Source: a virus. Taken from it: a stretch of 20,305 nucleotides of DNA. The translations under genes and the position numbers were made by a program. Below the pieces are notes generated by a model that saw only the letters and a program-made list of their open reading frames with translations, was not told the origin of the DNA and searched no databases. The stretch covers positions 1 to 20,305 of IMG/VR virus record IMGVR_UViG_3300011416_000149; one strand, written 5' to 3'. Shown in pieces: positions 1 to 7,412 of this stretch; the first letter of the stretch is position 1; every line of letters starts with the position of its first letter.

Positions 1-1095
1 GATGGCACGCGCAACAAGGTCGCCGCGTGGGCCGCGAAAGACGCCGATACGTCGCCATTCTCGCAGCTGTACGCGTGGGGCAAAACGGACAAATCAATCC
101 TGCTGATCAACCCAACTGACGGCACGGTCGATGGCGAAGCCACGATCACGATGATCACCGACGGCGTGCAAGTCTCGTGGTCGAATCTTCCGGCGGCGGC
201 CTACTTCATCGAAGTCGTTATGTTCGGAGGCGACATCCAGGGCTACGTACAGCATCACAATGTCAACAGTAACCAACTTCCCGTGGACGTTGAGTACTCG
301 CTCACTGGATTCGGGTTCGAGGTTGATTGCGCCTTCTTCGGCGGCTGTATGCAGTCGGACTGGGACAGCGGCGTTGAACAGGCGCCTTGGATCTGCGCCG
401 GGCACGCCTCACTCGTAAACGGCATCACCCAGAACACGCTGAGCCTATTCGTCGGAGAGGATGTATCCAATAACGCCGATCTCCGTGCCCACATGAGCGA
501 CGATCGGTGCATGATCTCGCAACAGTTGGGCAGCACGAATCATGAGATCGAAGTAACCGGCCGGCACAACGACGGGCTGAAGATCACGCCGCGCGTTTTC
601 GACGCCGTGCTCGGCTCGTTCTGGTGTCTGGGTATTCGCTTCTTGCAACCCGGTGGCCAGGCGAGATGCACAACCGTCGCGTCGGTCAACGCAACTACCG
701 TTGACGTTGTTGGGTTCTCGTTCGATCCGATCTGCGTTTTCTCGCTCAACAGCATTCTGACCGCCTTGAACACAGACGAAACGGGCACGAATGGAAGCTG
801 TTTCGGGATCGGGGCATCAACCGAGAACGAGGAATTTGCTTGCGCGGTGACCTGGCGAGATGGGGTCGCAACCAGTGACGCCAATAGTCGTAGCGATACC
901 GCCGCGATTCGCGGGGCGACCGGAACCGGCAGTTCGCTGATCAAGGCGACTCGTTCGTTGTTCGATCCCAACCTCGCGAGATTGAGCTACAGTACTGCAA
1001 CCGCCGGGCGGATGTCTGCGCTAATGTTGATCGGGCAGCCAACGGGCTTGGATCGTCCAATCGGCATGGGCGTTGGTCGGGGGGTTATTGAATGA
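1..1095 (+). CDS. Modular beta-rich phage structural protein, 3' part (5' truncated)
   Basis: The frame is open from base 1, so the gene starts outside the window; 364 residues are visible. I do not recognise a named family. The visible part looks like repeats of one module of about 130-140 residues: the strand-like segments AYFIEVVMFGG (about residues 67-77), WCLGIRFLQPGG (208-219) and MSALMLIGQPTG (338-349) occupy equivalent places, each preceded by a charged or polar stretch (DKSILLINPTDG, DVSNNADLRAHMSDD, GVATSDANSRSDT). It is rich in Ser, Thr, Gly and Cys, has no membrane segment, and looks like a beta-structured virion surface or tail protein. It is followed by a fibre gene through a 4-base ATGA overlap, so the two are probably co-translated. 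Function as a tail or host-contact protein is inferred from context only. Confidence 0.75.
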   Translation, partial: DGTRNKVAAWAAKDADTSPFSQLYAWGKTDKSILLINPTDGTVDGEATITMITDGVQVSWSNLPAAAYFIEVVMFGGDIQGYVQHHNVNSNQLPVDVEYSLTGFGFEVDCAFFGGCMQSDWDSGVEQAPWICAGHASLVNGITQNTLSLFVGEDVSNNADLRAHMSDDRCMISQQLGSTNHEIEVTGRHNDGLKITPRVFDAVLGSFWCLGIRFLQPGGQARCTTVASVNATTVDVVGFSFDPICVFSLNSILTALNTDETGTNGSCFGIGASTENEEFACAVTWRDGVATSDANSRSDTAAIRGATGTGSSLIKATRSLFDPNLARLSYSTATAGRMSALMLIGQPTGLDRPIGMGVGRGVIE

Positions 1096-2852
1096 TCTCC
1101 TGGGCGAAATACAACCAAGCCGCGGACATTTACATTCCACTTCGCACGCGAGCCTCGGCAGACCTGAAGTCGAATCCAACACTAGCAAGCGGCGACGCGA
1201 AGGTCAGCAAGGACGGCGGCGCGTTTGCGAACCTGACGACGCTGCCGGCCGTTACGCCGGCATCCGGAATTGCGGTAAAGGTTGCGCTTTCGGCGACCGA
1301 ACTCTCGGCCGAGTTCCTGTTCGTCCAGCTCGTAGATCAGACCAATCCGAAAGAATGGGAAGATCAGGTTTTGCTGGTCTACACCTACGGCCATGCCAGC
1401 GCGCGGCACGCGTTCGATCACGATTCGGCGACCGTGAGCCCAGCCAACGGTTCGATCAGCTCCTCGACCTTCGCTGCCGCGGCAATCACCGCCGGTGTTC
1501 TGGCCAACGATTGCATAACCGCGGCGAAAATAGCGACGGCTGCGATCGACGCCGACGCATTGGCCGCGAACGCCATCGGTGCGGCCGTGATCGCAACCGG
1601 GGCCATCACCGCTGCGAAGTTCGCGGCTGGGGCCATAGATGCGGCCGCAATTGCGGACAGCGCTATTGACGCAGGGGCGATCGCCGACAACGCGATCACG
1701 GCGGCAAAGATCGCAACCGGGGCCATTGACGCCGACGCCATTGCCGATGGTGCGATCGACGCGGGTTCAATTGGTGCGGGCGCGATTACCTCGGCCAAAT
1801 TTGCGGCGGATGCCATCACGGCCGCTGCGATTCAGGACGGCAGCATTACGGCCGCGAAGATTGCGACGGGCGCGATTGACGCCGACGCGCTAGCTTCCGA
1901 CGCGGTGGCCGAGATCGCCGCGGCAATCCCTGCGGATTTCGTGGGCAGCGACCGTACTATGCTTCAGGCGGTGTTCGATAAGCTCCCCTTGGCTGGCCCT
2001 ATCGCCTCCTGGGATGCGCTTCTCGCCAATCACACGGTGGATGGGTCGTTCGGCCAGCGACTTGGCGTCATCCATGCTGGAACCGCGACAGCCGGAGGAG
2101 CCGCAACGCTGACGCTCGCGGCGAGCGCATCGGGCACGAACGATTTCTTTCGTTCGCATATTTGCTGGCTGGTGGGTGGTACGGGCTCCGGGCAGGCACA
2201 GGTATGCGGCAGCTACATCGGGGCTGCAAAGCTGGCCGTGTTCCCCGTGAATTGGCCAATCACGCCGGATGGGACAACCAAGTATCTGTGGCTGCCGCTC
2301 GGCTCGGTTAATGTCGGTCAAATGGAAATCAATACGCTTACGGCCGCAGCGATAGCTACGGACGCAGTGACTAAGTTAACGGCCGGGGTGTGGAATGCTG
2401 TTCGCGCTACCTATCAGGCCGCGAATTCGATGGGTGAGCTGATGAAGTGGCTCGCTGAGATGACCGAGAACGATGGCGGAATCCGTCGTTTGACCACGAA
2501 CGCGCTTGAGCAAGGGCCGGCCGGTGGTGGGTCTGGCAACGTGACGGCGATCGATGGTAGCGCTCCGGCGGCCGTCGCCCTCAAGGAAATCATGCTCACC
2601 GTGATCGGTGGCGCTGTAGCCGATGTTGGCGCATCGACAACGAGTTTTATGACCAACCTCGCCGAGGCGACTACAAACGCCTACGTCGGCAAGTTCGTCG
2701 AGTGGATCACTGGTGCGAACGTTGGGCACAGGCCGCGCGTCGTCTCAGCGTTCAACCCGGCCGACACGGGGCGCATAACGGTGGCCTCGGCAATGGATTC
2801 GGCGCCTGCTAACGGCGACACGTTCCGGCTGATTGCGAGCGACGGGACATGA
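1092..2852 (+). CDS. Tail fibre-like protein with decapeptide repeat shaft
   Basis: A 586-aa protein with clear modular build. Residues 1-105 form a beta-rich head domain (KVSKDGGAFANL, then VQLVDQTNPKEWEDQVLLVYT) resembling N-terminal domains of phage baseplate or fibre proteins. Residues 131-270 hold 14 consecutive 10-residue units of type AI(T/D)AxxIAxG with no insertion or deletion. Such Ala/Ile repeats (AITAAKIADG-like) are common in phage fibre shafts and are expected to trimerise or form a beta-helix. Residues 328-402 and 510-581 appear to be two copies of one small beta domain (RSHICWLVGGTGSGQAQV against VGKFVEWITGANVGHRPRV), the second ending in SAPANGDTFRLI, a common fibre tail-end pattern. 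The ATG at 1092 overlaps the previous stop (ATGA). The role, binding the host surface or forming a fibre, is inferred from architecture. Confidence 0.85.
   Translation: MISWAKYNQAADIYIPLRTRASADLKSNPTLASGDAKVSKDGGAFANLTTLPAVTPASGIAVKVALSATELSAEFLFVQLVDQTNPKEWEDQVLLVYTYGHASARHAFDHDSATVSPANGSISSSTFAAAAITAGVLANDCITAAKIATAAIDADALAANAIGAAVIATGAITAAKFAAGAIDAAAIADSAIDAGAIADNAITAAKIATGAIDADAIADGAIDAGSIGAGAITSAKFAADAITAAAIQDGSITAAKIATGAIDADALASDAVAEIAAAIPADFVGSDRTMLQAVFDKLPLAGPIASWDALLANHTVDGSFGQRLGVIHAGTATAGGAATLTLAASASGTNDFFRSHICWLVGGTGSGQAQVCGSYIGAAKLAVFPVNWPITPDGTTKYLWLPLGSVNVGQMEINTLTAAAIATDAVTKLTAGVWNAVRATYQAANSMGELMKWLAEMTENDGGIRRLTTNALEQGPAGGGSGNVTAIDGSAPAAVALKEIMLTVIGGAVADVGASTTSFMTNLAEATTNAYVGKFVEWITGANVGHRPRVVSAFNPADTGRITVASAMDSAPANGDTFRLIASDGT
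1482..1901 (+). repeat. 14 x 30-bp in-frame repeat encoding decapeptide shaft
   Basis: Fourteen contiguous 30-bp units run in register inside the fibre gene, each coding for a variant of AI(T/D)AxxIAxG. The core AAKIATGAIDADA or a close variant recurs around 1524, 1704 and 1854. At DNA level the copies diverge mainly at third codon positions, so the array is held by selection on protein rather than being a fresh duplication. It is not a CRISPR: there are no unique spacers and the units abut directly. Confidence 0.9.
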
Positions 2853-3094
2853 CGCACTGGTGGTATCGTGGCCAAGCGGCGGTCGTCGGCGGGATCGTCG
2901 ATCTCTGCCTATGCGGCGCATCGGCCTCGCCTCGCTTCGTATTCGACGCAGCCTGCTCGCCGCGTTTTGCATTCGATGCCACGGCTAAGGCGGCGTTTGT
3001 GGTGGACGCACAAGCGGCCGAACGATTCGAGTTTGACGCAGGCGGCCAACCGCGATTCCGCTGGTCGGAGGATGATATATGTCCGTGTACATAG
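2849..3094 (+). CDS. Small decapeptide beta-repeat protein (unknown function)
   Basis: An 81-aa protein whose ATG overlaps the fibre stop (ATGA). After about 25 residues with a Trp-rich start and an LCLCG segment, residues 27-72 carry a strict 10-residue period: SPRFVFDAAC, SPRFAFDATA, KAAFVVDAQA, AERFEFDAGG, QPRFRW. Phe falls at 30, 40, 50, 60 and 70, and (F/V)D at 32-33, 42-43, 52-53 and 62-63. Alternating hydrophobic residues separated by turns suggest short beta strands, as in a beta-helix or a meander. It ends with CPC near the C terminus. I do not recognise a family. Its place between a fibre gene and another small beta protein suggests a virion appendage or fibre accessory protein; that is inference. 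Confidence 0.7.
   Translation: MTHWWYRGQAAVVGGIVDLCLCGASASPRFVFDAACSPRFAFDATAKAAFVVDAQAAERFEFDAGGQPRFRWSEDDICPCT
2927..3064 (+). repeat. 30-bp in-frame repeat, about 4.6 units
   Basis: Codes for the (S/A)xxRFxFDAx repeat of the 81-aa protein. The period is 30 bp, the same as the unrelated repeat in the preceding fibre gene. Units are diverged at DNA level but the Phe-x-Phe-Asp spacing is exact. Confidence 0.75.
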
Positions 3095-3396
3095 ATAGCG
3101 ACTTCCCGTGGACAACGCTTCCCGTTGTGGACGGCATCACCGGAGCCGTGGTGACCGATGCCACGGTCACGGCACAGATATATGAACTGGACGGAACGGC
3201 CGTTGGTGCGCCGCTGTCCCTGGAACATACCGCAGGCGGTATCTATCAAGGCCAGTTCCCGCTTGCGACAGCGTCGCTGCTGGAACGTGGCACTAAGTAT
3301 GAAGTCGAGACGAAGGTCATCAAGGCAGGCAAGCAGCAGGTGCGACGCACCAAGCACGTGGCCGACTACTACGGGCAGCGAGAGGTGTACGATTGA
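3079..3396 (+). CDS. Small beta-sandwich phage structural protein (hypothetical)
   Basis: A 105-aa protein preceded by a strong SD, GGAGG at 3067-3071, seven bases before the ATG; it overlaps the end of the previous gene by 16 bp. The sequence alternates short hydrophobic strands with turns (LPVVDGITGAVVTDATVTAQ, then IYELDGTAVGAPL) and a G-IYQGQFPL segment, consistent with an immunoglobulin-like or bacterial-surface-type beta sandwich. The C terminus is basic (KAGKQQVRRTKHVADYYGQR). No catalytic motif or membrane segment is visible. By position it belongs with the fibre genes; a role as fibre base or chaperone is inference. Confidence 0.7.
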   Translation: MSVYIDSDFPWTTLPVVDGITGAVVTDATVTAQIYELDGTAVGAPLSLEHTAGGIYQGQFPLATASLLERGTKYEVETKVIKAGKQQVRRTKHVADYYGQREVYD

Positions 3397-3824
3397 ACCG
3401 CAGAAATCGTAATGTCGTTGGTGCTGTCGGCGAAGTGGTTGAGGTTCGCTGCGCCCTGCTTCGCAGGAAGGGGCCGAACGGCGTGCCGCAATGGGAGTTG
3501 GTTGCGACTGATCGCGGATGGCTGGAAACCCTGTGGATCGTTCCGGTGGAATGGTGCCAAGTGGCACCGAAACCGCACCTGAAAGCGTGGAACGCGGGTG
3601 CGACCGAACGTAAGTCGAGTACTTTGCGAGATGACACGCACTGGCGCTATCGAAAACGCGTTGAAGTACAGCTTGGGTCCCTTCCGGGGTGTACCGGTCG
3701 GGCTCCGCCCGGAGGATCAGCGAACTTTTTCGCAAGTGAAGTCGTGAAATGGGTTTACGTTTGGCAGGTCGGAAGGAAAACGGCTGGTTCAACCGGCAGA
3801 CGGTCGCGGCGATGTTCGGTGTGA
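3393..3824 (+). CDS. Doubtful hypothetical ORF upstream of terminase
   Basis: A 143-codon frame starting at TTG 3393, overlapping the previous stop, with AGAGG at 3381-3385 as a fair SD seven bases away. Residues 1-95 look plausibly coding, with a Trp-containing segment (GWLETLWIVPVEWCQVAPKP) and basic stretches. The C-terminal part is low in plausibility (STGRRSRRCSV), and it overruns the start of the terminase small-subunit gene by 76 bp in another frame. That overlap argues either that the gene is decayed at its 3' end or that the spacer 3397-3748 is not coding at all. If non-coding, the stretch holds three short hairpins (3455-3467, 3553-3568, 3699-3711) and would be the natural place for a terminase recognition site. 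I cannot decide between these from sequence alone. Confidence 0.35.
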   Translation: MNRRNRNVVGAVGEVVEVRCALLRRKGPNGVPQWELVATDRGWLETLWIVPVEWCQVAPKPHLKAWNAGATERKSSTLRDDTHWRYRKRVEVQLGSLPGCTGRAPPGGSANFFASEVVKWVYVWQVGRKTAGSTGRRSRRCSV

Positions 3825-4246
3825 CGGTGGTTCACTTCGACCAGACGATCCGGCCGCTCATTCCGAAGGACGCGATTAGAAAAGAGAAGCAGTCTCGCAT
3901 GTTCTACGCTCGGGCGGTCATCGACGCCTGGGCGGCGCGCCGTGGTCCGGGCCCTGCGGTTCCGCGGGATGAGGACGAGGCGTTGGTATTCGGCGGGTCG
4001 GACTCGCCGGCACTTGAGCGGCTGCGAGATGAGAAGGCAAAGATCGCGAAATTGGATCGGGAGGAGCGGGAAGGCCAGCTCCTGCCGCTGGATGCGGTCC
4101 AGCAGGTGCTGACGGCGGTGGCGGCGCGGCTGCAAAACCTTGGCGAGACGTTGCAGCGGGACTTCGGACCGGAGGCATCTCGGGTTTTGAATGAAGCGAT
4201 CGAAGACGCACGCCGCGACTTTCGCGGTTGGCTTGGGAGTGAATAG
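3749..4246 (+). CDS. Terminase small subunit (Nu1-like)
   Basis: A 165-aa DNA-recognition subunit of the packaging motor. Residues 12-60 form a helix-turn-helix or winged-helix-like region (WFNRQTVAAMFGVTVVHFDQ, then a basic linker and MFYARAVIDAWAARR), the MerR/Nu1-type layout in which a small HTH is followed by a Trp-containing helix. Residues 85-165 hold a charged helical segment (LRDEKAKIAKLDREEREGQL) and a C-terminal helix, typical of Nu1-type subunits that oligomerise and bind the large subunit. The ATG at 3749 is the first possible start after an in-frame stop at 3737. The gene directly abuts the large-subunit gene. Known for the family: it binds cos or pac and positions the large subunit. 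The subtype is judged from pattern, not a database search. Confidence 0.8.
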   Translation: MGLRLAGRKENGWFNRQTVAAMFGVTVVHFDQTIRPLIPKDAIRKEKQSRMFYARAVIDAWAARRGPGPAVPRDEDEALVFGGSDSPALERLRDEKAKIAKLDREEREGQLLPLDAVQQVLTAVAARLQNLGETLQRDFGPEASRVLNEAIEDARRDFRGWLGSE

Positions 4247-6331
4247 GTGTCGCGGTGCGTCATTGGAGCTTTGTTGTTTATGTTGACGGCTCCGGCGCCA
4301 ACGCGGGCGTCGTTTCGCGATCGGTTTGAGCGATTCTTCGATGCTTCGGCAACGGCTCCCGTCCGCACGATGCGTCAGTTCGCAGAGGAAGAGTTGATCC
4401 TGTTCACGGGCGACTACCGCGGCAAGCGGTTCCGGGTCGCGCGGCAGCCGGTGACGGGCCTGTTGCTCGATGCTATCGACAGCGGCCGCTACACGATGTT
4501 TGTGATCACCGGGCCGTCGCAGAGCGGAAAGACGGTCGTGGGGTTCATCCTGCCGACGCTGTATCACCTGTTCGAACACGGCGAGGACGTGATCTGCGGC
4601 GTTCCCGACCTCAACATGGTTCGGGACAAGTGGGAGAAGGCTCTCTATCCCGCGATCGAGGCCACGCGGTATCGGGATCTGCTGCCGAGGCGTGGAGCCG
4701 GGTCGCGGGGCGGGTCGAACATGAGCGCCGTGCAGTTCCGCAACGGAGCGACGCTGCGTTTTATGACGTCGGGCGGCGATGACAAGAATCGGGCCGGATA
4801 CACGGGCCGCGTGCTGGTGGTGACGGAGTTCGAGGCGTTCGGCGAGTCCGCGGAGAAGAGCACCGAGGCCGACAAGCTCGAGCAGCTCCTGGCACGGCAG
4901 CGGTCATACCGCGGGCCTCGCCGGCGGACTTACCTCGAGTGCACGGTCACGATCGAACAGGGCGCCACGTGGCGGATGTATAAGGCGGGCACCGAGAGTC
5001 GGATTGCGATGCCGTGTCCGAAGTGCAACGGGTGGATGGTGCCGAGCAATGCGGATAGCGACCGCAAGCAACTGGTGGGTTGGGAGGACGCTGCGAATGA
5101 GTTTGAGGCTCACGAGGGCGCCTCGTATGCGTGCGGGCTGTGCGGACAGCGGCTGAGCGAGGCTGAGCGGTTTGAAGCCAACCGCTGGGCTGTGCTGGTG
5201 CATCGCGGGCAGACGATCGAGGGCGGCGCGGTGGTTGGCGAGCATCCCAAGACGCGGACCCTGGGTTTTCGGTGGTCGGCGTTCAATAACGCGTTCCTGA
5301 CGGCCGGTGACATCGCCGAGGACGAGTTCCGGGCTCGCAACGACCCGGACGAGGACAACGCGAGCCGGCGGATCCATCAATTCGTTTGGGCGCTGCCGTA
5401 TCAGCCGAGCGCGATGGACTCTACGCCACTGAATTGGGAAGACGTGAAGCGGAGGACGGACCGCGAGGCCAAGGGCATCGTCCCGATCAACACGCAGTGG
5501 CTGACGGTCGGGTTGGATCTTGGCAAATACCTGGCTCACTACGTGGTGATCGCGTGGCGGGCGGACCTGCGCGGACACGTCGTAGACTATGGCCGGTTCG
5601 AGATCCCGACGGATCAGCTCGGTGTCGAGCGTGCGACCCTGGCGGCGCTGCGGCAGCTTCGAGACGAAACGCTGTTGATGGGCTGGGCGTGGCCTGGCGG
5701 GACGGCGAAGGACGGCCACAAGCGTCCGGATCAGGTGTGGATCGACTCGAACTACCATGAGTCACAGCAGGCAGTTTATACCTGGTGCCGTGAGACGGCA
5801 CAGAATTTGCGGTCCGAGCTGTGTCGGCCGTGCGTGGGCCGTTCGGCCGGTCAGCAGCGGAGCCTTGTGTACCGGCATCCGAAGGCGACGTCGGCGACGA
5901 TCAAGCTGGTCGGCGAAGAGTTTCACATCGTATGGCTGAAGGCCGACGCCATGCACGTCGTCGAGGTAAACGCCGACTATTGGAAGAGTTGGGTTCATCA
6001 GCGATTTCGAACGCCGGGCACGGAGCCGGGTTCGTTGACCCTGTTCCATTCTCCGAGCGCAAACGAACACCATGCGTTTGCGAAGCACATCACGGCCGAG
6101 AAGCAGCTTGAGGAGTTTATCGCCGGCAAGGGTATGCAGGTTCGGTGGGACCGCATCCGTCGGGATAACCACTGGTTCGACTGTTCGTATCTGGCGTGCG
6201 CTGCGGGAAGTTTCTGCGGCGCACGCATTATTCCGACGGGCGTCACGCGTCCGGCGCGGCGCGGAGGCATCACGGGCACGCCGTTGACGATGCCTGACGG
6301 GAGGCCGTTTTTTGTGGGAGATCGCACATGA
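4247..6331 (+). CDS. terL: Terminase large subunit, GpA family
   Basis: A 694-aa ATPase-nuclease that cuts concatemers and pumps DNA into the prohead. Visible parts: Walker A GPSQSGKT at residues 89-96; a Walker B-like strand VLVVTEFE at 189-196, with Thr-Glu where Asp-Glu is usual; a zinc-ribbon-like Cys quartet C257-x2-C260 and C296-x2-C299; and an RNase H-like nuclease domain with acidic residues D424 (VGLDLGKY), D500 (QVWIDSNY) and D645 (HWFDCSYL). The length suits GpA-type terminases. GTG 4247 has GGGAG seven bases upstream and follows the previous stop directly. An alternative ATG at 4280 (GGAG 11 bases upstream) would remove a hydrophobic N-terminal stretch and begin closer to the usual RDRFERFFD segment. 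It partners with the small subunit and docks on the portal. Confidence 0.95.
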   Translation: MSRCVIGALLFMLTAPAPTRASFRDRFERFFDASATAPVRTMRQFAEEELILFTGDYRGKRFRVARQPVTGLLLDAIDSGRYTMFVITGPSQSGKTVVGFILPTLYHLFEHGEDVICGVPDLNMVRDKWEKALYPAIEATRYRDLLPRRGAGSRGGSNMSAVQFRNGATLRFMTSGGDDKNRAGYTGRVLVVTEFEAFGESAEKSTEADKLEQLLARQRSYRGPRRRTYLECTVTIEQGATWRMYKAGTESRIAMPCPKCNGWMVPSNADSDRKQLVGWEDAANEFEAHEGASYACGLCGQRLSEAERFEANRWAVLVHRGQTIEGGAVVGEHPKTRTLGFRWSAFNNAFLTAGDIAEDEFRARNDPDEDNASRRIHQFVWALPYQPSAMDSTPLNWEDVKRRTDREAKGIVPINTQWLTVGLDLGKYLAHYVVIAWRADLRGHVVDYGRFEIPTDQLGVERATLAALRQLRDETLLMGWAWPGGTAKDGHKRPDQVWIDSNYHESQQAVYTWCRETAQNLRSELCRPCVGRSAGQQRSLVYRHPKATSATIKLVGEEFHIVWLKADAMHVVEVNADYWKSWVHQRFRTPGTEPGSLTLFHSPSANEHHAFAKHITAEKQLEEFIAGKGMQVRWDRIRRDNHWFDCSYLACAAGSFCGARIIPTGVTRPARRGGITGTPLTMPDGRPFFVGDRT

Positions 6332-6492
6332 GCGTAAAGCTTCGCGCGGTCTCCGGTGGAAACGACTACGACATCACCCAATGGGAGTGCTCTGGTTGTC
6401 ACGGATTTATAGCGTCGCCGGATTCCGCAGAGAAAATCGAAGACTGGCCACCCGATTCCTGTCCGCATTGCGGCGAGGAAATTGAGACGTGA
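6328..6492 (+). CDS. 54-aa zinc-ribbon-like protein
   Basis: A short gene coupled to the terminase by an ATGA overlap, with GGGAG at 6316-6320 seven bases before the ATG. It encodes 54 residues with two cysteine pairs, WECSGCHG (C21, C24) and SCPHCGEE (C45, C48), the classic four-cysteine zinc-ribbon spacing. The rest is acidic with no membrane segment. It overlaps the next gene by 4 bases (GTGA). No enzymatic motif is visible. Possible roles include a terminase or DNA-binding accessory; this is inference from position and the metal-site pattern. Confidence 0.75.
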   Translation: MSVKLRAVSGGNDYDITQWECSGCHGFIASPDSAEKIEDWPPDSCPHCGEEIET

Positions 6493-6668
6493 AACACTGC
6501 GAGAAGTGCAAGAAGCCGATGAAGCGCATCAAGGATCGGTTCTGTCCTGCGTGCGAGAAATACGTTCTCACGAAGATGGAAAACGACGGTTATTTACAGC
6601 ATCTTCCGGCAAGCCGCCAGTCGGAAGACTTTACGGAAAAGCGGCACGTTCGTGTTCGAGAACAATAA
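6489..6668 (+). CDS. 59-aa zinc-ribbon-like protein
   Basis: Starts at GTG 6489 in a GTGA overlap with the preceding stop; GAGG at 6475-6478 gives an SD 10 bases away. The 59-aa product is basic with two cysteine pairs, CEKC (C4, C7) and FCPACEKY (C19, C22), then a short helix-like segment (TKMENDGYLQHLP) and a basic tail. Small proteins with this C-x2-C, C-x2-C, GYL pattern are common near terminase genes in phages. Basic charge and a likely zinc site suggest nucleic-acid contact, but the function is unknown. The longer frame at 6482 that overlaps it is a shadow of this gene and of the next one. Confidence 0.75.
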   Translation: MKHCEKCKKPMKRIKDRFCPACEKYVLTKMENDGYLQHLPASRQSEDFTEKRHVRVREQ

Positions 6669-6685
6669 GAAAGGACGCTTTGAAG

Positions 6686-7042
6686 ATGCCCCCGAAAGCC
6701 CCCGCCGCAGTTCGACCGGTGGCCGTTGACAATCTCGGCCGTGAGATTGCACCAGGAACGCCGGTCGGGATCACCAGTGCCAGCGACGCCGACCCCGTGA
6801 CGGGCGTGCAATACGTGACGATCCGCCTTCCGCTCGGTCCGTTGCATGAAGCCCGCAGGCTGACGCCTGGCACCAACTATCAATCGACTATCGGCGGCGA
6901 GCAAGTGGACACGCTGCGGCGCATCCTACTGGGTATGAGAATGTCGGCGTCGAGCGATCCGGAAATACAGGGAATGCTCGGCTGGGCCGACGTGATGCGT
7001 CGCGTCCTCAACGAAGTTGCCAAGCAGGTCAACGGGCGATGA
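6686..7042 (+). CDS. Hypothetical phage protein, 119 aa
   Basis: I chose ATG 6686 because AAGGA at 6671-6675 sits 10 bases upstream and because the upstream extension of the frame (from 6482) overlaps the better-supported 59-aa gene. The N terminus is Pro/Ala-rich (MPPKAPAAVRPVAVDN), followed by a segment with beta-strand character (TGVQYVTIRLPLGPL) and a helical C terminus (MRRVLNEVAKQVNGR). No cysteine pairs, catalytic motif or membrane segment. I do not recognise the family. It sits among small genes between terminase and the head connector. Confidence 0.65.
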   Translation: MPPKAPAAVRPVAVDNLGREIAPGTPVGITSASDADPVTGVQYVTIRLPLGPLHEARRLTPGTNYQSTIGGEQVDTLRRILLGMRMSASSDPEIQGMLGWADVMRRVLNEVAKQVNGR

Positions 7043-7043
7043 C

Positions 7044-7412
7044 ATGCCAGCGTGCAAGCGATGCGGCCATACCATCCAAGCAAACAACAGCGTCGGTATC
7101 TGTCAAACGAATCCGCGCTGCGAGTCGGCGTACGTGGTCGCTCTAACGCGGCTGCGCATGGGCAAGGGTCCGTCCGTTATTGGGCATCGCGCCGACCCTC
7201 CGCCGGCCCAGCTCGGCCACGGACGAGTCAAGATCGTGCCGCGCGGCGACGGCGACGAGTACGAACTCGATGTGTATGACGGGATCGACTTTTCGCCCGT
7301 CGTGGTGTCACGCGACCTGGGCGTGATCGAAGCTGCCGCGGGCATTCTGCGTGCGGCAATTCGTGACGCCGTGCTGTGTGATCGAAGCTTTTCCACCAAA
7401 CAACGCCCGTAA
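7044..7412 (+). CDS. Small protein with N-terminal Cys4 motif
   Basis: ATG 7044 begins immediately after the previous stop; an upstream TTG at 7017 would only add residues overlapping the previous gene. The first 30 residues have ACKRCGHT (C4, C7) and then C20 and C26 (GICQTNPRCESAY), consistent with a small zinc-binding knuckle. The remaining 90 residues are an alpha-beta segment (VKIVPRGDGDEYELDVYDG, then GVIEAAAGILRAAIRDAVL) with no recognised motif. It is the third gene in a row here with paired cysteines. Function unknown. Confidence 0.65.
   Translation: MPACKRCGHTIQANNSVGICQTNPRCESAYVVALTRLRMGKGPSVIGHRADPPPAQLGHGRVKIVPRGDGDEYELDVYDGIDFSPVVVSRDLGVIEAAAGILRAAIRDAVLCDRSFSTKQRP

Noticed and set aside
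1418-1819. Antisense Ala/Ile-rich frame over the fibre repeats
   Set aside because: It is the complement of the repeat and adopts the same low-complexity pattern by necessity.
1482-1901. CRISPR-like array
   Set aside because: The 30-bp units abut without spacers, are in frame, and encode a protein repeat.
2809-3792. Antisense frame of 327 codons across the fibre-terminase spacer
   Set aside because: It spans several + genes and is Arg/Ser-rich with no family pattern; no start signal is seen on the minus strand.
6482-6685. N-terminal extension of the 119-aa gene
   Set aside because: It overlaps the better-supported 59-aa zinc-ribbon gene; the ATG at 6686 has its own SD.
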